Assembly: GCF_000298195.1 (NCBI RefSeq)
Contig: NZ_BAHC01000141.1
Span: forward strand, 1-64,000
Direction of reading: 5' to 3'
Origin: Gordonia rhizosphera NBRC 16068
GTDB taxonomy: Bacteria > Actinomycetota > Actinomycetes > Mycobacteriales > Mycobacteriaceae
DNA: 64,000 nt
Position 1 is the stretch's first letter. Each line of letters starts with the position of its first letter. Below, one piece after another: positions 18,013-27,358 of the stretch. A program made the translations under genes and the position numbers. The notes under the pieces are model-generated. The model was given only the letters and a program-made list of their open reading frames with translations. It had not been told where the DNA came from and ran no database searches.

Positions 18013-19377
18013 GTGACGGCGACGACGACCTCGCGGCCCGAAGTCGGCATGGGAAGGCGGCTCAGCGCGGTGATCGCGCTCGCCGGTACCGGGGTGCTCG
18101 CCGTGGGGGTTGTGCTGTTCCTGTTCCACAGCGGAGTGCACGTGATCTCCGGTCTGGTGGGGATGAGCGTCGCCGTCGCGGGTGCGTGGTGGGCCATCAC
18201 CGAGAGGGCGTTGCGGCGTGCGCTCGGGGCACTCGCGCTCGTCGCCGGACTCGTCATCCTCGCGCTCGCGTTCGCCGCCGCCGTCTCCGGTGTCGCGGGG
18301 ATCTTCGTGCGCATCGTCGTGGCCGTCGCGATCCTCGCCGTGGTCACCGGTTGCGCACGGTACGCAATGGCGCGCGACCTCCACGCCCTCGATCGGGATC
18401 GCGAACCCCGGGTGCCGTCGAGGCCGGTGCTCATCTGCAATCCGAAATCCGGCGGCGGCAAGGTGGAACGCTTCGGGATCATCGACGCCGCACGTGACCT
18501 CGGCGTCGAAACGGTGATTCTCCGACCCGGAGACGACCTGGAACAAGTCGCCCACGACGCCGTGGCCCGGGGCGCCGACTGCCTGGGGATGGCCGGCGGT
18601 GACGGTTCGCAGGCCCTCGTCGCGTCGGTCGCCGTCGAACACGATCTTCCGTTCGTCTGTGTGAGCGCCGGGACGCGCAACCACTTCGCGCTCGACCTCG
18701 GGCTCGACCGCGTGAATCCGCGACGGACGCTGGACGCCTTCCGCGACGCGGTCGAGCGCCGCGTCGACTACGCCACCGTCAACGATCGACTCTTCGTCAA
18801 CAACGTGTCCCTCGGCGTGTACGCGACGATCGTGCAGGAGGAGTCCTATCGGGCGGAGAAGGCACGGACCGCCGCCGAACTGCTGCCCGAACTTCTGGGC
18901 CCGACCTCCGAGAAATTCGACCTGCAGTTCACCGCTCCCGACGGACGCGAGGTGGACGGGCCGTTCGTGATCCTCGTGTCGAACAATCCGTACGCGGTCA
19001 CCGCCTCGCTGGACGCGGCGACCCGCCACCGCATGGACACCGGCACTCTCGGCGTCATCGCCGTGTCGACGTCGACGGGCGCTGAGGCAGCGCGCCTGAT
19101 GGCTCTCTCGGCCGTCGGGCTTCGGCGCTCGAGCCCGTTCTGGCACGAGTTCACCACCGCGGAGTTCGAGATCCGGTCCCGTAGCGGGCATGCGCTCGCC
19201 GGTGTCGACGGTGAGGCGCTCGACCTGCCGACACCGCTGCGTTTCCGGAGCCACCCGGGAGCTCTGCGTCTGCTCGTCCCGGCCGACAACGAGGCCGAGG
19301 CGACACGACGACAGGCCCGCGACGTGCACATCAGGGCGCTCGTCGACGTGGCGATGGGTCACGCCCCGCATATGTGA
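18013..19377 (+). CDS. Membrane-anchored diacylglycerol/lipid kinase-like protein
   Basis: A 454-residue protein. The N-terminal 120 residues contain about four hydrophobic helices (VIALAGTGVLAVGVVLFLF and others). The rest is a diacylglycerol kinase catalytic domain, with LICNPKSGGGK as the first nucleotide-binding motif and GGDGS at 195-199. SAGTRNHFALDLG and the NNVSLGVYATIV block follow. It should phosphorylate a lipid acceptor using ATP at the inner membrane face; homologues act on diacylglycerol, sphingosine-like lipids or mannosides. The start GTG 18013 is the best of several candidates. Divergent from the DUF72 gene. Confidence 0.87.
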   Translation: MTATTTSRPEVGMGRRLSAVIALAGTGVLAVGVVLFLFHSGVHVISGLVGMSVAVAGAWWAITERALRRALGALALVAGLVILALAFAAAVSGVAGIFVRIVVAVAILAVVTGCARYAMARDLHALDRDREPRVPSRPVLICNPKSGGGKVERFGIIDAARDLGVETVILRPGDDLEQVAHDAVARGADCLGMAGGDGSQALVASVAVEHDLPFVCVSAGTRNHFALDLGLDRVNPRRTLDAFRDAVERRVDYATVNDRLFVNNVSLGVYATIVQEESYRAEKARTAAELLPELLGPTSEKFDLQFTAPDGREVDGPFVILVSNNPYAVTASLDAATRHRMDTGTLGVIAVSTSTGAEAARLMALSAVGLRRSSPFWHEFTTAEFEIRSRSGHALAGVDGEALDLPTPLRFRSHPGALRLLVPADNEAEATRRQARDVHIRALVDVAMGHAPHM

Positions 19378-19508
19378 AGGCTCATCCGGCCTTCCCCCGA
19401 ACGAAGGGATGCTTCGGCAAAAGTGACTCGCGCCTAGTCGGGAGGTCCTAGCATCGGCGCCGGGGACGGATTCCGACCCAGCCAGAGGCACACAGCGGGA
19501 GGCTTGCA

Positions 19509-20102
19509 ATGAAGCGATATCTCACCAGGACGACCGGCGCCACGATCGCGGCCGCCGGCATCATCGTCGGATCGATGGCCGGAGCCGGGCAGGCGGCGGC
19601 CGCGAATGCGGGCCTCAAGCTCGATGGCGTGAACAACGCGAACTGCACGGCGACGATCAAGCTGACCAATTACACGAACAACAAGAACTTCGTCCCAGAC
19701 TGGTGGTTCGACCAGGAGAATGACCCGGCGATGGTCACCGCGACGAGCATCCCGCCGAACCTGAAGGCGCCGTGGCGGGAGATCACTGGAGTGCCGTGGC
19801 CGATCGCACGATTCGTCGGGGACCCGGCACTGCGGTCGGGCGTGGCCGACGGAGTGTCGACAAGTGGGTACAAGAACGACGCTCAGCCCGACGGATTCGT
19901 CACCGAGAAGACCATCGAACTGAAGACGGCGTCCGACGCACCGAAACCGTCCCAGGACGGGACCTACACCATCCACTTCCGCGTGCGGCTCGGTCCGGAG
20001 AACGATGATTACGTGGCGCCGAAGTCCCTGGTCGTGACCGGTTGTAAGTCAGGCACCGGCTCACTCGACTTCGGGTCTCTCGACATGCTTCTGCCCAAGT
20101 GA
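19509..20102 (+). CDS. Secreted protein of unknown function
   Basis: A 197-residue protein with a signal peptide (KRYLTR, then a hydrophobic stretch ending in QAAAA). The mature part has two cysteines (NANCTATIKL and VTGCKSG) that could form a disulfide, aromatic-rich PDWWFDQEND, and beta-rich TYTIHFRVRLG. The layout suggests an immunoglobulin-like exported domain. GGGAGG lies 7 nt upstream of ATG 19509. I do not recognise the family. Confidence 0.75.
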   Translation: MKRYLTRTTGATIAAAGIIVGSMAGAGQAAAANAGLKLDGVNNANCTATIKLTNYTNNKNFVPDWWFDQENDPAMVTATSIPPNLKAPWREITGVPWPIARFVGDPALRSGVADGVSTSGYKNDAQPDGFVTEKTIELKTASDAPKPSQDGTYTIHFRVRLGPENDDYVAPKSLVVTGCKSGTGSLDFGSLDMLLPK

Positions 20103-20120
20103 GCGGCCGACCGGGCTCAC
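20099..20120. terminator. Short hairpin overlapping two convergent stop codons
   Basis: GTGAGC at 20099-20104 and GCTCAC at 20115-20120 form a 6-bp stem with a 10-nt loop. It overlaps both the secreted protein stop (TGA 20100-20102) and the oxidase stop (20117-20119). Weak stem, so the terminator call is tentative. Confidence 0.35.
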
Positions 20121-21940
20121 CGCGCGACCACCCGCAATCGTTGCATCATCTCGTTGTCCTCGTGATCGGTCAGGTGGCAGTGCCATACGTAGCCCTGTAG
20201 CCGTTCGCCGTTGTGGCCGGCGAACACCGCGTCGGGGTCGAAACCGAGCTCTCGCGCCGTCGGCCACCGGACCAGGATGCGGGTGACCTGGTCCGGTGGG
20301 CAGCGGACGGTGTCCTTCCATCCCGTTTCGTAAGGCGACGGTGCGAACAGCGCACTCGTCAGGTAGTCGCGCGGTGACGGCGTCCACCTGGTTCCGAAGG
20401 GTGGCGGCGGATTATCGGCGAGGTAGCGCACCTTGTCGAAATCCCAGCGCCCGACCACGCGGAACTGGACGAGGTGCAGGTGGATGGCATGCGGCTGCAT
20501 CGTCACGTCGGCGTTGACCAGATCCCAGCACTCGAGGCTGCCCTGCACCGGATGTTCGAAATCGTCGGTATGGAACGGCAGGTTGTTGAGGTTCATCGCC
20601 AGCACGCCCAGCCACGAGGGGTTACCGGGATTCGCCGTCAGATTGAGGGTTGCGGTCCGGACTCGGTCGACACGTTCACCGCCGATGCGGGCCAACACCT
20701 GCGGCTGATGAGCAGAACCACGCAGACGGTCCGGGATCCGACGGTGTCGGCCCCGACGACTGCCCACGTCGAATCGCATCACCCACCGGACGGTCGTGGC
20801 ACCGATGGCCTGTCCCACCCAGGAGATCTGCATTGTGTTGATCAGCTGGATCCGGTCGCCCGGTCGCCGATCACCGAAGTCGATGAGGATGTCGTACCGT
20901 TCGGCCGGAGATATCGTGAGAGCGCGCACCTGTACCGGTGCGTCGAGTAATCCGCCGTCGCTGCCGATCACCCAGAACGGCGAGCCATCCGAGAGCGACA
21001 GTCGATAGTCGTTGAGTTGGCTGGCACTGAGCACCCGAAACCGGTACGCGCCGCGATCCACCGACATCCGCGGCCACACCACGCCGTTCACCACCATGGT
21101 GTCCCCGGCCATCCCTCCCGTCACGTGACCGGCCGCGACGGCGGGGGTGTTGTCATAGCGGAGGCGCCCATCAGGATAGAAGAGCTTGTCGCACATGACG
21201 AGTGGCGTCTCATACTCCCCGGCCGGCAGGCCGAGCGGATTGTCGTGTCGCCCCGTGTCCCACTCGTCACGCACGAGGTAGTGCCCGCTCAATCCCGCGT
21301 AGATGCTCAGGCGAGTGGTTCCCATCGAATGATCGTGATACCAGAGCTGTGCGGCTTCGCCAGGATTGCGGAACCGATAGGTCACCGCCCTGCCCAGCCG
21401 GAAGGGTGACGTCGGAAACCCGTCGTCGGCGGGGCGATTCGGTGCGCCGTGCAGATGGACGACCAGCGGTGGGTGGGTCCGGTCCAGATCGGACGCACCG
21501 TGCAGGGTGGTGTCGACGTCGGTCCCCATCGGATGTCGTTGCAGCCGGTTGACGACGGTGATCACCGGCTCCGCACCTGCTTGCGTCTCGATCGTCGGCC
21601 CATGATGGGTGAGTCCGCCGAAGCCGAAACTGGGTGCGGGGTCCAGGTCCCGATGGAACCGGTGCATGGCGTCGGCGGCCACGAGACGCTCCGGCGCGGA
21701 GATCACGGGCAATCGAGGCAGGTCGTCGACGAAGGGCACCAACGGCGGCGAACGATAGGTCAAGAAAGGAATGCCGGGCACAGTGGGCTGCTCATGGTTC
21801 ATCGGTGGTGTGTACGGCCCGGGCGCGGCATCGGCGCGAATCGGCAGTGCCGTCCCGACAGCAGCGATCCCGGCCGCCCGGAGGAAGGTCCGGCGGCCGA
21901 TGCGGGGCCGCCGACCAGCGGAATCCGCACGTGCGCCCAT
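20117..21940 (-). CDS. Tat-exported multicopper oxidase (laccase/CotA/phenoxazinone-synthase type)
   Basis: A 607-residue multicopper oxidase. The N-terminus carries a twin-arginine signal, RRTFLRAAG, so it is exported folded. Copper ligands are present in all four blocks: HLHG at 162-165, YHDH at 201-204, HAIHLHL, and WHCHLTDHEDNEM with Cys588, His593 and Met598 as type-1 ligands. The oxidase should couple one-electron oxidation of phenols or metal ions to reduction of O2 to water. The gene is divergent from a P-type ATPase, suggesting metal handling, but the ATPase subtype does not look like a copper pump. Confidence 0.93.
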   Translation of the reverse strand: MGARADSAGRRPRIGRRTFLRAAGIAAVGTALPIRADAAPGPYTPPMNHEQPTVPGIPFLTYRSPPLVPFVDDLPRLPVISAPERLVAADAMHRFHRDLDPAPSFGFGGLTHHGPTIETQAGAEPVITVVNRLQRHPMGTDVDTTLHGASDLDRTHPPLVVHLHGAPNRPADDGFPTSPFRLGRAVTYRFRNPGEAAQLWYHDHSMGTTRLSIYAGLSGHYLVRDEWDTGRHDNPLGLPAGEYETPLVMCDKLFYPDGRLRYDNTPAVAAGHVTGGMAGDTMVVNGVVWPRMSVDRGAYRFRVLSASQLNDYRLSLSDGSPFWVIGSDGGLLDAPVQVRALTISPAERYDILIDFGDRRPGDRIQLINTMQISWVGQAIGATTVRWVMRFDVGSRRGRHRRIPDRLRGSAHQPQVLARIGGERVDRVRTATLNLTANPGNPSWLGVLAMNLNNLPFHTDDFEHPVQGSLECWDLVNADVTMQPHAIHLHLVQFRVVGRWDFDKVRYLADNPPPPFGTRWTPSPRDYLTSALFAPSPYETGWKDTVRCPPDQVTRILVRWPTARELGFDPDAVFAGHNGERLQGYVWHCHLTDHEDNEMMQRLRVVAR

Positions 21941-22134
21941 GCCAAGCCCTCCTGCGTCGCCGCTCCGAAGTGCCTCATCGCTGGCTGCCCAGTCTAGGCC
22001 CCGACGACCATCGCGGGACTACTCTCGGCTCGTGCACACCGCGTGGAACTCGCACTCCCCGGCCGGACCCTACCCGGCACCGGGACCGGGGGATCGATTG
22101 CGCGCCATGCCGGGACAAATGCAGCCCACCCGCC

Positions 22135-24795
22135 ATGGATGACTCCACCCGGCCATCCGAGGCGCTCCCAGAGCGCCGAGTCGTCGATGGCAGAAACGGA
22201 AGATCCGCGGAGCCTGTGGCAGAAGACGGACCTCATGGTCTGACGAGTGCCGACGCGGATCGGCGGCGCGCCGAGGCCGGTCCCAACCAGCTGCCGACCC
22301 CCAGACGTCAGCCCGCATGGCGACGGCTTCTGGCGGAGATGTCGCACTTCTTCGCGCTGATGCTCTGGTGTGCAGGCGGACTGGCGTTCGTCGCCGGTAT
22401 GCCGGCCCTGGGTGTGGCCATCTTCGTCGTCATCGTGGTCAACGGGGTCTTCGCCTTCGTGCAGGAGGAACGTGCCGAACATGCCGCGGCGCGCCTGCGT
22501 GATCTCCTTCCGAGCGGCGTCCGGGTCCGGCGCGACGGGATGGTCGTCGACCTGCCGGCCTCCGAGCTCGTCCCGGACGATGTCGTGCTGCTGTCGGCGG
22601 GTGATCGGGTACCTGCCGATGTGCACCTCATGCAGGCACAGGGTGTGCGCGTCGACGAGTCGATGCTCACCGGTGAGAGCGTGCCCGTCCCGATGACGAC
22701 CGGCGAGGATGCGAATGCGGGCACCTTCGTCGTCGACGGTGACGCCGAAGCTCTCGTCGTCCGCATCGGCGGCGCCACCCGACTGGCCGAGATCGCCGGC
22801 CTGACGGCAGGTGTGCGGCGTCGTCGGAGCCCGCTGGCGCGCGAGATCGGCCGCGTGGTGCGCACGGTGGCGATCGTCGCCGTGATCGCGGGTATCGGGT
22901 TCTTCGGGATGGCGCTCCTCACCGGCACTCCCGCCGAGGACGGTTTCCTGTTCGCGATCGGCGTCACGGTCGCATTGGTACCCGAGGGCCTGTTACCGAC
23001 GGTCACCCTGTCGCTGGCCATTGGGGCACAGCGGATGGCCGCGCGCGACGGGTTGGTCAGACACCTGGAGGCCGTGGAGACGCTCGGATCGACGACCTAC
23101 ATCTGCACCGACAAGACTGGCACCCTCACGCTCAACCAGATGAGCGTCGTACAGGTGTGGACGCCTGCGGGAGCCGTGTGTATCTCCGGCGACGGCTACG
23201 AACCGCAGGGTGAGGTCGATGCCGCTTCGCAGGCCCGAGACGCCGCACGGATGGCCGTCGATGCGGCCCGCCGTTGTTCGCAGGGCAGAATCGTCGAGCG
23301 AGACGGGACCTGGGACCCGGTGGGTGACCCGATGGAGGCCGCCATCGACACCGCATATCGCCGACTCGGTGACCACTTTGGTGAGCCCGTCGAGGCGACG
23401 ACCTCCGGTCACCGACCTTTCGATCCGGAACGCCGCAGGGAATCGGTCGTATCGGACGGGTGGTTGGTGGTGAAGGGTGCGCCCGAGAGTGTGCTCCCCC
23501 GCTGCGCGGACCAGGCCGATGAGGTGCATGCGGTCACCGACAATCTTGCCGCACAGGGCCTTCGGGTCCTGGCCGTGGCGCGCCGGGCGGCGGACGCGCT
23601 CGACCCGAGCATGAGCGACGACGAGGTGGAGCGCGATCTCACCCTGCTCGGACTGTTGGCCATGCAGGACCCACCCCGCCCCGGAGTATCCGAGTCCATC
23701 GCGCAGTGCCGGGAGGCCGGAATCCGGCTCGCCATGCTCACCGGCGATCATCCACGAACCGCTCTCGCGATCGCGCAGCAGATCGGTCTGATCGGGCCGG
23801 GCGGGACCGTGCTCAGCGGCGACGACCTTCCCGACGACGACGCCGCCCTGCGCCAACTCCTCGACCGCGACGGTGTCGTACTGAGCCGGGTTACTCCTGA
23901 GCAGAAGCTGTCGGTGGCGCGCACATTGCAGGGCGCAGGCCACGTCGTCGCGATGACCGGCGACGGGGTGAACGACGCCCCAGCGTTGCGCCAGGCCGAC
24001 ATCGGCGTGGCGATGGGACTCTCGGGCACCGATGTCGCCCGGGAGGCCGCCGACCTGGTCCTGCTCGACGACCACTTCTCGACGATTGTCGACGCCGTCG
24101 AGCAGGGCCGGGCCACCTACGCCAACATCAGGCGATTCCTCACCTACCACCTCACCGACAACGTCGCGGAGCTCACCCCCTTCGTGGTGTGGGCCGCGTC
24201 GGGCGGTCACATCCCGCTCGCGATCGGCGTGTTGCAGATCCTCTGCCTCGACATCGTGACGGACCTTCTCCCCGCACTGGCGCTCGGCGGCGAGGCCGCA
24301 AACCCGAAGACCCTGCATCGCCCGCCGGAACGGCGCCACATCATCGACCCGGTTCTGCTGCGGCGCGTCTTCGGGGTCCTCGGTCCCACCGAAGCGGTGA
24401 CGGAGATGACGGCCTTCCTACTCGTCTTCGTGGCAGCCGGTTGGCGGCCGGGCGATGAATTCCCCGGTGGCCACGTCCTCGCCGCGGCCTCGGGCGCGGC
24501 ATTCGCGACGGTGATCGTCGGACAGGCAGCAAACGCCTTCGCCTGCCGTAGCGCCACCAAGTGGCCCGGCGCCCTCGGCTGGACCACCAATCGGCTGCTG
24601 GTGATCGCGGTGGCGACCTCGGCAGCATTGATGGTGGTGTTCCTGTCCGTGCCCGGGCTCGCGGGACTCCTGGGGCAGGCGATCCCGCCATTGATCGTCT
24701 GGCCCGTGATCCTTGCGGCGGCGCCGGCGGTGTTGCTGGCCGATGGCCTGCACAAGACCTGGCGTGCGCATCGCCGGGATCGGCTCTCCAAGTGA
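22135..24795 (+). CDS. Cation-transporting P-type ATPase (P2-like)
   Basis: A P-type ATPase of about 886 residues. The phosphorylation motif is DKTGT with Asp326. The actuator motif is LTGES near 180, and the hinge TGDGVNDAPALRQADIG is near 608. The M4 segment reads VALVPEGLLPT, the PEGL form seen in P2 calcium or sodium/potassium-type pumps rather than the CPC motif of copper pumps. There are no N-terminal metal-binding CXXC motifs. ATG 22135 is chosen; GTG 22216 is a possible later start. It is divergent from the multicopper oxidase. Likely substrate Ca2+, Na+/K+ or Mg2+, not resolved. Confidence 0.9.
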   Translation: MDDSTRPSEALPERRVVDGRNGRSAEPVAEDGPHGLTSADADRRRAEAGPNQLPTPRRQPAWRRLLAEMSHFFALMLWCAGGLAFVAGMPALGVAIFVVIVVNGVFAFVQEERAEHAAARLRDLLPSGVRVRRDGMVVDLPASELVPDDVVLLSAGDRVPADVHLMQAQGVRVDESMLTGESVPVPMTTGEDANAGTFVVDGDAEALVVRIGGATRLAEIAGLTAGVRRRRSPLAREIGRVVRTVAIVAVIAGIGFFGMALLTGTPAEDGFLFAIGVTVALVPEGLLPTVTLSLAIGAQRMAARDGLVRHLEAVETLGSTTYICTDKTGTLTLNQMSVVQVWTPAGAVCISGDGYEPQGEVDAASQARDAARMAVDAARRCSQGRIVERDGTWDPVGDPMEAAIDTAYRRLGDHFGEPVEATTSGHRPFDPERRRESVVSDGWLVVKGAPESVLPRCADQADEVHAVTDNLAAQGLRVLAVARRAADALDPSMSDDEVERDLTLLGLLAMQDPPRPGVSESIAQCREAGIRLAMLTGDHPRTALAIAQQIGLIGPGGTVLSGDDLPDDDAALRQLLDRDGVVLSRVTPEQKLSVARTLQGAGHVVAMTGDGVNDAPALRQADIGVAMGLSGTDVAREAADLVLLDDHFSTIVDAVEQGRATYANIRRFLTYHLTDNVAELTPFVVWAASGGHIPLAIGVLQILCLDIVTDLLPALALGGEAANPKTLHRPPERRHIIDPVLLRRVFGVLGPTEAVTEMTAFLLVFVAAGWRPGDEFPGGHVLAAASGAAFATVIVGQAANAFACRSATKWPGALGWTTNRLLVIAVATSAALMVVFLSVPGLAGLLGQAIPPLIVWPVILAAAPAVLLADGLHKTWRAHRRDRLSK

Positions 24796-24809
24796 GAATC
24801 CCGCAGACA

Positions 24810-24834
24810 CAACCCCTTCGATTCGGCGGGGTTG
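24810..24834 (+). terminator. Hairpin after the P-type ATPase gene
   Basis: CAACCCC at 24810-24816 pairs with GGGGTTG at 24828-24834, an 11-nt loop. It starts 15 nt after the ATPase stop codon. Confidence 0.5.
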
Positions 24835-24919
24835 CCGATTGACGCGCGCGGCGCCGCAATGCGCAACCCCGTACGCATCACTCCTGTGCGACGACGCCCC
24901 TGCACGCTAGAATCCGACC

Positions 24920-25588
24920 ATGGCCACATCTGATCGGCCGAACAAGACGCAACTGGTTCGCGATGAGGAAGTCGAGATCGCCGCCGGACCGGTCCGCGTG
25001 GCCGGCCACCTGACGATCCCACCGAACCCCCGAGGAATCGTCGTCTTCGCCCACGGCAGCGGGAGCAGCAGGTTCAGCCCGCGAAACATCTTCGTCGCCG
25101 ACGTTCTCGTCGAAAGTGGCTTCGGCACACTGCTGTTCGACCTCCTGACTCCGGCCGAAGAGGCCAACCGCGCCAACGTCTTCGACATCGAGCTACTGGC
25201 GAGCCGGCTGGTTCACGTCACCGAGTGGCTGGCCGGGCAACCCGACATCGCGTCGCTGCCGATCGGGTTCTTCGGCGCCAGCACCGGCGCCGGCGCGGCC
25301 TTGCGCGCGGCCGCCGATCCACGGGTCGACGTCGCCGCAGTGGTCTCGCGCGGCGGCCGGCCCGATCTCGCCGGCGCAGCGCTCGCCGCGGTGACCGCAC
25401 CGACCCTACTCATCGTCGGCGGTCACGACGATGTGGTCATCGGACTGAATCAGCAAGCACAGCAAGCGATGTCGGCAGAGTGCCGACTCGAGATCGTTCC
25501 CGGCGCCACGCACCTCTTCGAGGAACCCGGCACCCTCGCGAAAGCTGCCACATTGGCGCGCGACTGGTTCCTGGCGCATCTCGCATAG
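24920..25588 (+). CDS. Alpha/beta hydrolase (dienelactone hydrolase-like)
   Basis: A 222-residue alpha/beta hydrolase. The oxyanion segment is FAHGSGSSRFSPRN near 43-56, the nucleophile Ser121 is in GASTGAG, and the probable acid and base are Asp170 (GGHDDVV) and His198 (GATHLFEE). This set matches the small dienelactone-hydrolase/phosphoribosyltransferase-associated hydrolases. No signal peptide. Substrate unknown. It starts 125 bp after the ATPase stop, with a terminator-like hairpin in between, so it probably has its own promoter. Confidence 0.85.
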   Translation: MATSDRPNKTQLVRDEEVEIAAGPVRVAGHLTIPPNPRGIVVFAHGSGSSRFSPRNIFVADVLVESGFGTLLFDLLTPAEEANRANVFDIELLASRLVHVTEWLAGQPDIASLPIGFFGASTGAGAALRAAADPRVDVAAVVSRGGRPDLAGAALAAVTAPTLLIVGGHDDVVIGLNQQAQQAMSAECRLEIVPGATHLFEEPGTLAKAATLARDWFLAHLA

Positions 25589-25682
25589 GACACGATCCAC
25601 CCCACGCCACCCGTGGATCGCAAACGACGACATAGAGGAGCTTGACCTCGTACGAGGCTCACACAGTTCACGAGAGGAAATC

Positions 25683-26945
25683 ATGACCGATGTCGCCGGC
25701 CCCGAGACCCGCCCACCCAACCCCGAGGATCTGCGTCGCCGCTGCGAGGATGTCGTGCTCGCCTGGCGCGACCGGCTCGTCGCCGCAAGTCACGACCTGC
25801 ACGCCCACCCGGAACTCGCCTTCGAGGAGCATCGGTCGGCAGCCGTGGTCGCGGCCCTGCTGCGCGACGCCGATTTCGACGTCACTGTCGGGGTCTGGGG
25901 TCTGGACACCGCCATCGAGGCGGTCTACGGCGACGGCGACATGACGGTGACCCTGTGCGCCGAGTACGACGCCCTGCCCGGTATCGGGCACGGGTGCGGA
26001 CACAACATCATCGCGACCGCGGGTGCGGGTGCGGCGATCGCGCTGTCCCGGGTCGCCGACGAGCTGGGGATTCGGGTGAAGCTACTGGGCACGCCGGCCG
26101 AGGAGAAAGGCGCAGGCAAAGCGCACCTGCTCGAGGCAGGCGCCTGGGAGGATGCGACGGTGTCGCTGATGGTGCACCCAGGGCCGGGAATCGTGGCGCC
26201 CACCGCGGGCATTTCGACTCAGTCCCGGGATCGTTTCCGGGTCGAGTTCACCGGGCGCGCAGCACATGCCGCCGCGGCCCCGACCGCGGGCATCAATGCC
26301 GGTGATGCGGCAACCATCATGCAGGTGGCGATCGGGCTGCTGCGCCAGCACCTGCCGGACACCGTACGCGTCAGCGCGGTCACACTGTCGGGTGGCGATG
26401 TCTCCAATATCATCCCGGCGACGGCCGTGGTGGAGGCCGAGGTGCGGTCGTTCGACATGACCGAGACCGCCGATATCAAGAAGCGAGTGCTCGCGTGTGT
26501 CGACGGCGCGGCAACGGCCACCGGGTGTGGCTACTCCATCACCCCGGTGGACCCGGTCTATGAACCACTGATCCAGTACCCGTTCCTGGCAGATCGTTTC
26601 GATGCCGCACTGGAACACCGTGGTCGGGTGATCACGCCGATCGACCGTGCGCTCGGCGGCGGTTCCACCGATATGGGGAATGTGTCGCAGGTCGTGCCCT
26701 CGATCCATCCGATGATCGGCGTGATGGGGTCGACATCGGCGCCGCACACCGCGGACTTCGCGCGGGACGCGGTCACGCCGGCCGCCGACGACGCGATCGT
26801 GGATGGTGCGTACGCACTGGCGGCGGCCGTCGTCGACCTTGCCACCGATCCCGACGCGCGGGCGGCGGTGACGGAGCTCAAGCGCAACCGGGCGCCCGGC
26901 GCCACCCGCAAGCCCGCCTACGGGGAGGCGCCTGCCCCGGGCTGA
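25683..26945 (+). CDS. M20-family metal-dependent amidohydrolase
   Basis: A 420-residue M20 peptidase/amidohydrolase with the AbgB/PM20D2-like pattern: HDLHAHPELAFEEH near 35-48, the metal site GHGCGHN, TPAEEKGAG with the catalytic glutamate pair, and the dimerisation domain FTGRAAHAAAAPTAG. Likely substrates are N-acyl amino acids or dipeptides. The C-terminus ends in a short Pro/Ala-rich tail. GAGAGGAAATC upstream of the ATG is a good ribosome site. No obvious operon partner. Confidence 0.9.
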   Translation: MTDVAGPETRPPNPEDLRRRCEDVVLAWRDRLVAASHDLHAHPELAFEEHRSAAVVAALLRDADFDVTVGVWGLDTAIEAVYGDGDMTVTLCAEYDALPGIGHGCGHNIIATAGAGAAIALSRVADELGIRVKLLGTPAEEKGAGKAHLLEAGAWEDATVSLMVHPGPGIVAPTAGISTQSRDRFRVEFTGRAAHAAAAPTAGINAGDAATIMQVAIGLLRQHLPDTVRVSAVTLSGGDVSNIIPATAVVEAEVRSFDMTETADIKKRVLACVDGAATATGCGYSITPVDPVYEPLIQYPFLADRFDAALEHRGRVITPIDRALGGGSTDMGNVSQVVPSIHPMIGVMGSTSAPHTADFARDAVTPAADDAIVDGAYALAAAVVDLATDPDARAAVTELKRNRAPGATRKPAYGEAPAPG

Positions 26946-26949
26946 CCGG

Positions 26950-27198
26950 CAGCGACGCCGTCACCTCGGCGTCCACGCGATGCATCGTCGCCTCGTAGGT
27001 CTGCATCCGGCGGGTGAACCCCACGGTCTGATCGGATGGCCACCACGACCAGCAGGGATCGGCGTCATCGTGTTGGGCCAGTTGACCGCCCAGATCGTCG
27101 GTCGCCCGTGCACGAAGGGCGAGCATGTCCCCGATCGACTCGGGTCGGGAAGGCGTGGATTCGATGCTGACCGACAACGGCCGCGCAGTCGAGGTCAT
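26950..27198 (-). pseudogene. Relic of a mycothiol-dependent maleylpyruvate-isomerase-family protein
   Basis: On the reverse strand a short frame encodes about 80 residues resembling the C-terminal part of the DinB-like N-terminal domain of this family: LRARATDDLGGQLA, WSWWPSDQTVGF and ETYEATMHRVDAE-like spacing (here TYEATMHRVDAEVTAS). The N-terminal 60 residues and the C-terminal domain are missing, and the frame then runs into unrelated sequence. This explains most of the 414-bp gap between the M20 and metallo-beta-lactamase genes. Known members are 200-260 residues. A decayed gene is the simplest reading. Confidence 0.6.
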
Positions 27199-27358
27199 CG
27201 GGAGGCATGTCTGCATCGGCCCATCGCGTCCGACGTGTGTGCGTACACAATTGGGTCGTGGCGATAACACACGGTCCCTCGAGGCCATACACGAAGGTCT
27301 GGCTCACGCGGTCAAGCGATTTCGGCCCGGGTCGGAACGGACGAGCGGCCGAGGTGCG

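Noticed and set aside
17962-19509. Minus-strand frame of about 515 codons over the lipid kinase gene
   Set aside because: The kinase on the plus strand has clear GGDGS and other motifs; the opposite frame has no recognisable domain.
22993-24339. Minus-strand frame of about 448 codons over the P-type ATPase
   Set aside because: The ATPase reading frame carries DKTGT and GDGVND; the antisense frame has no motif.
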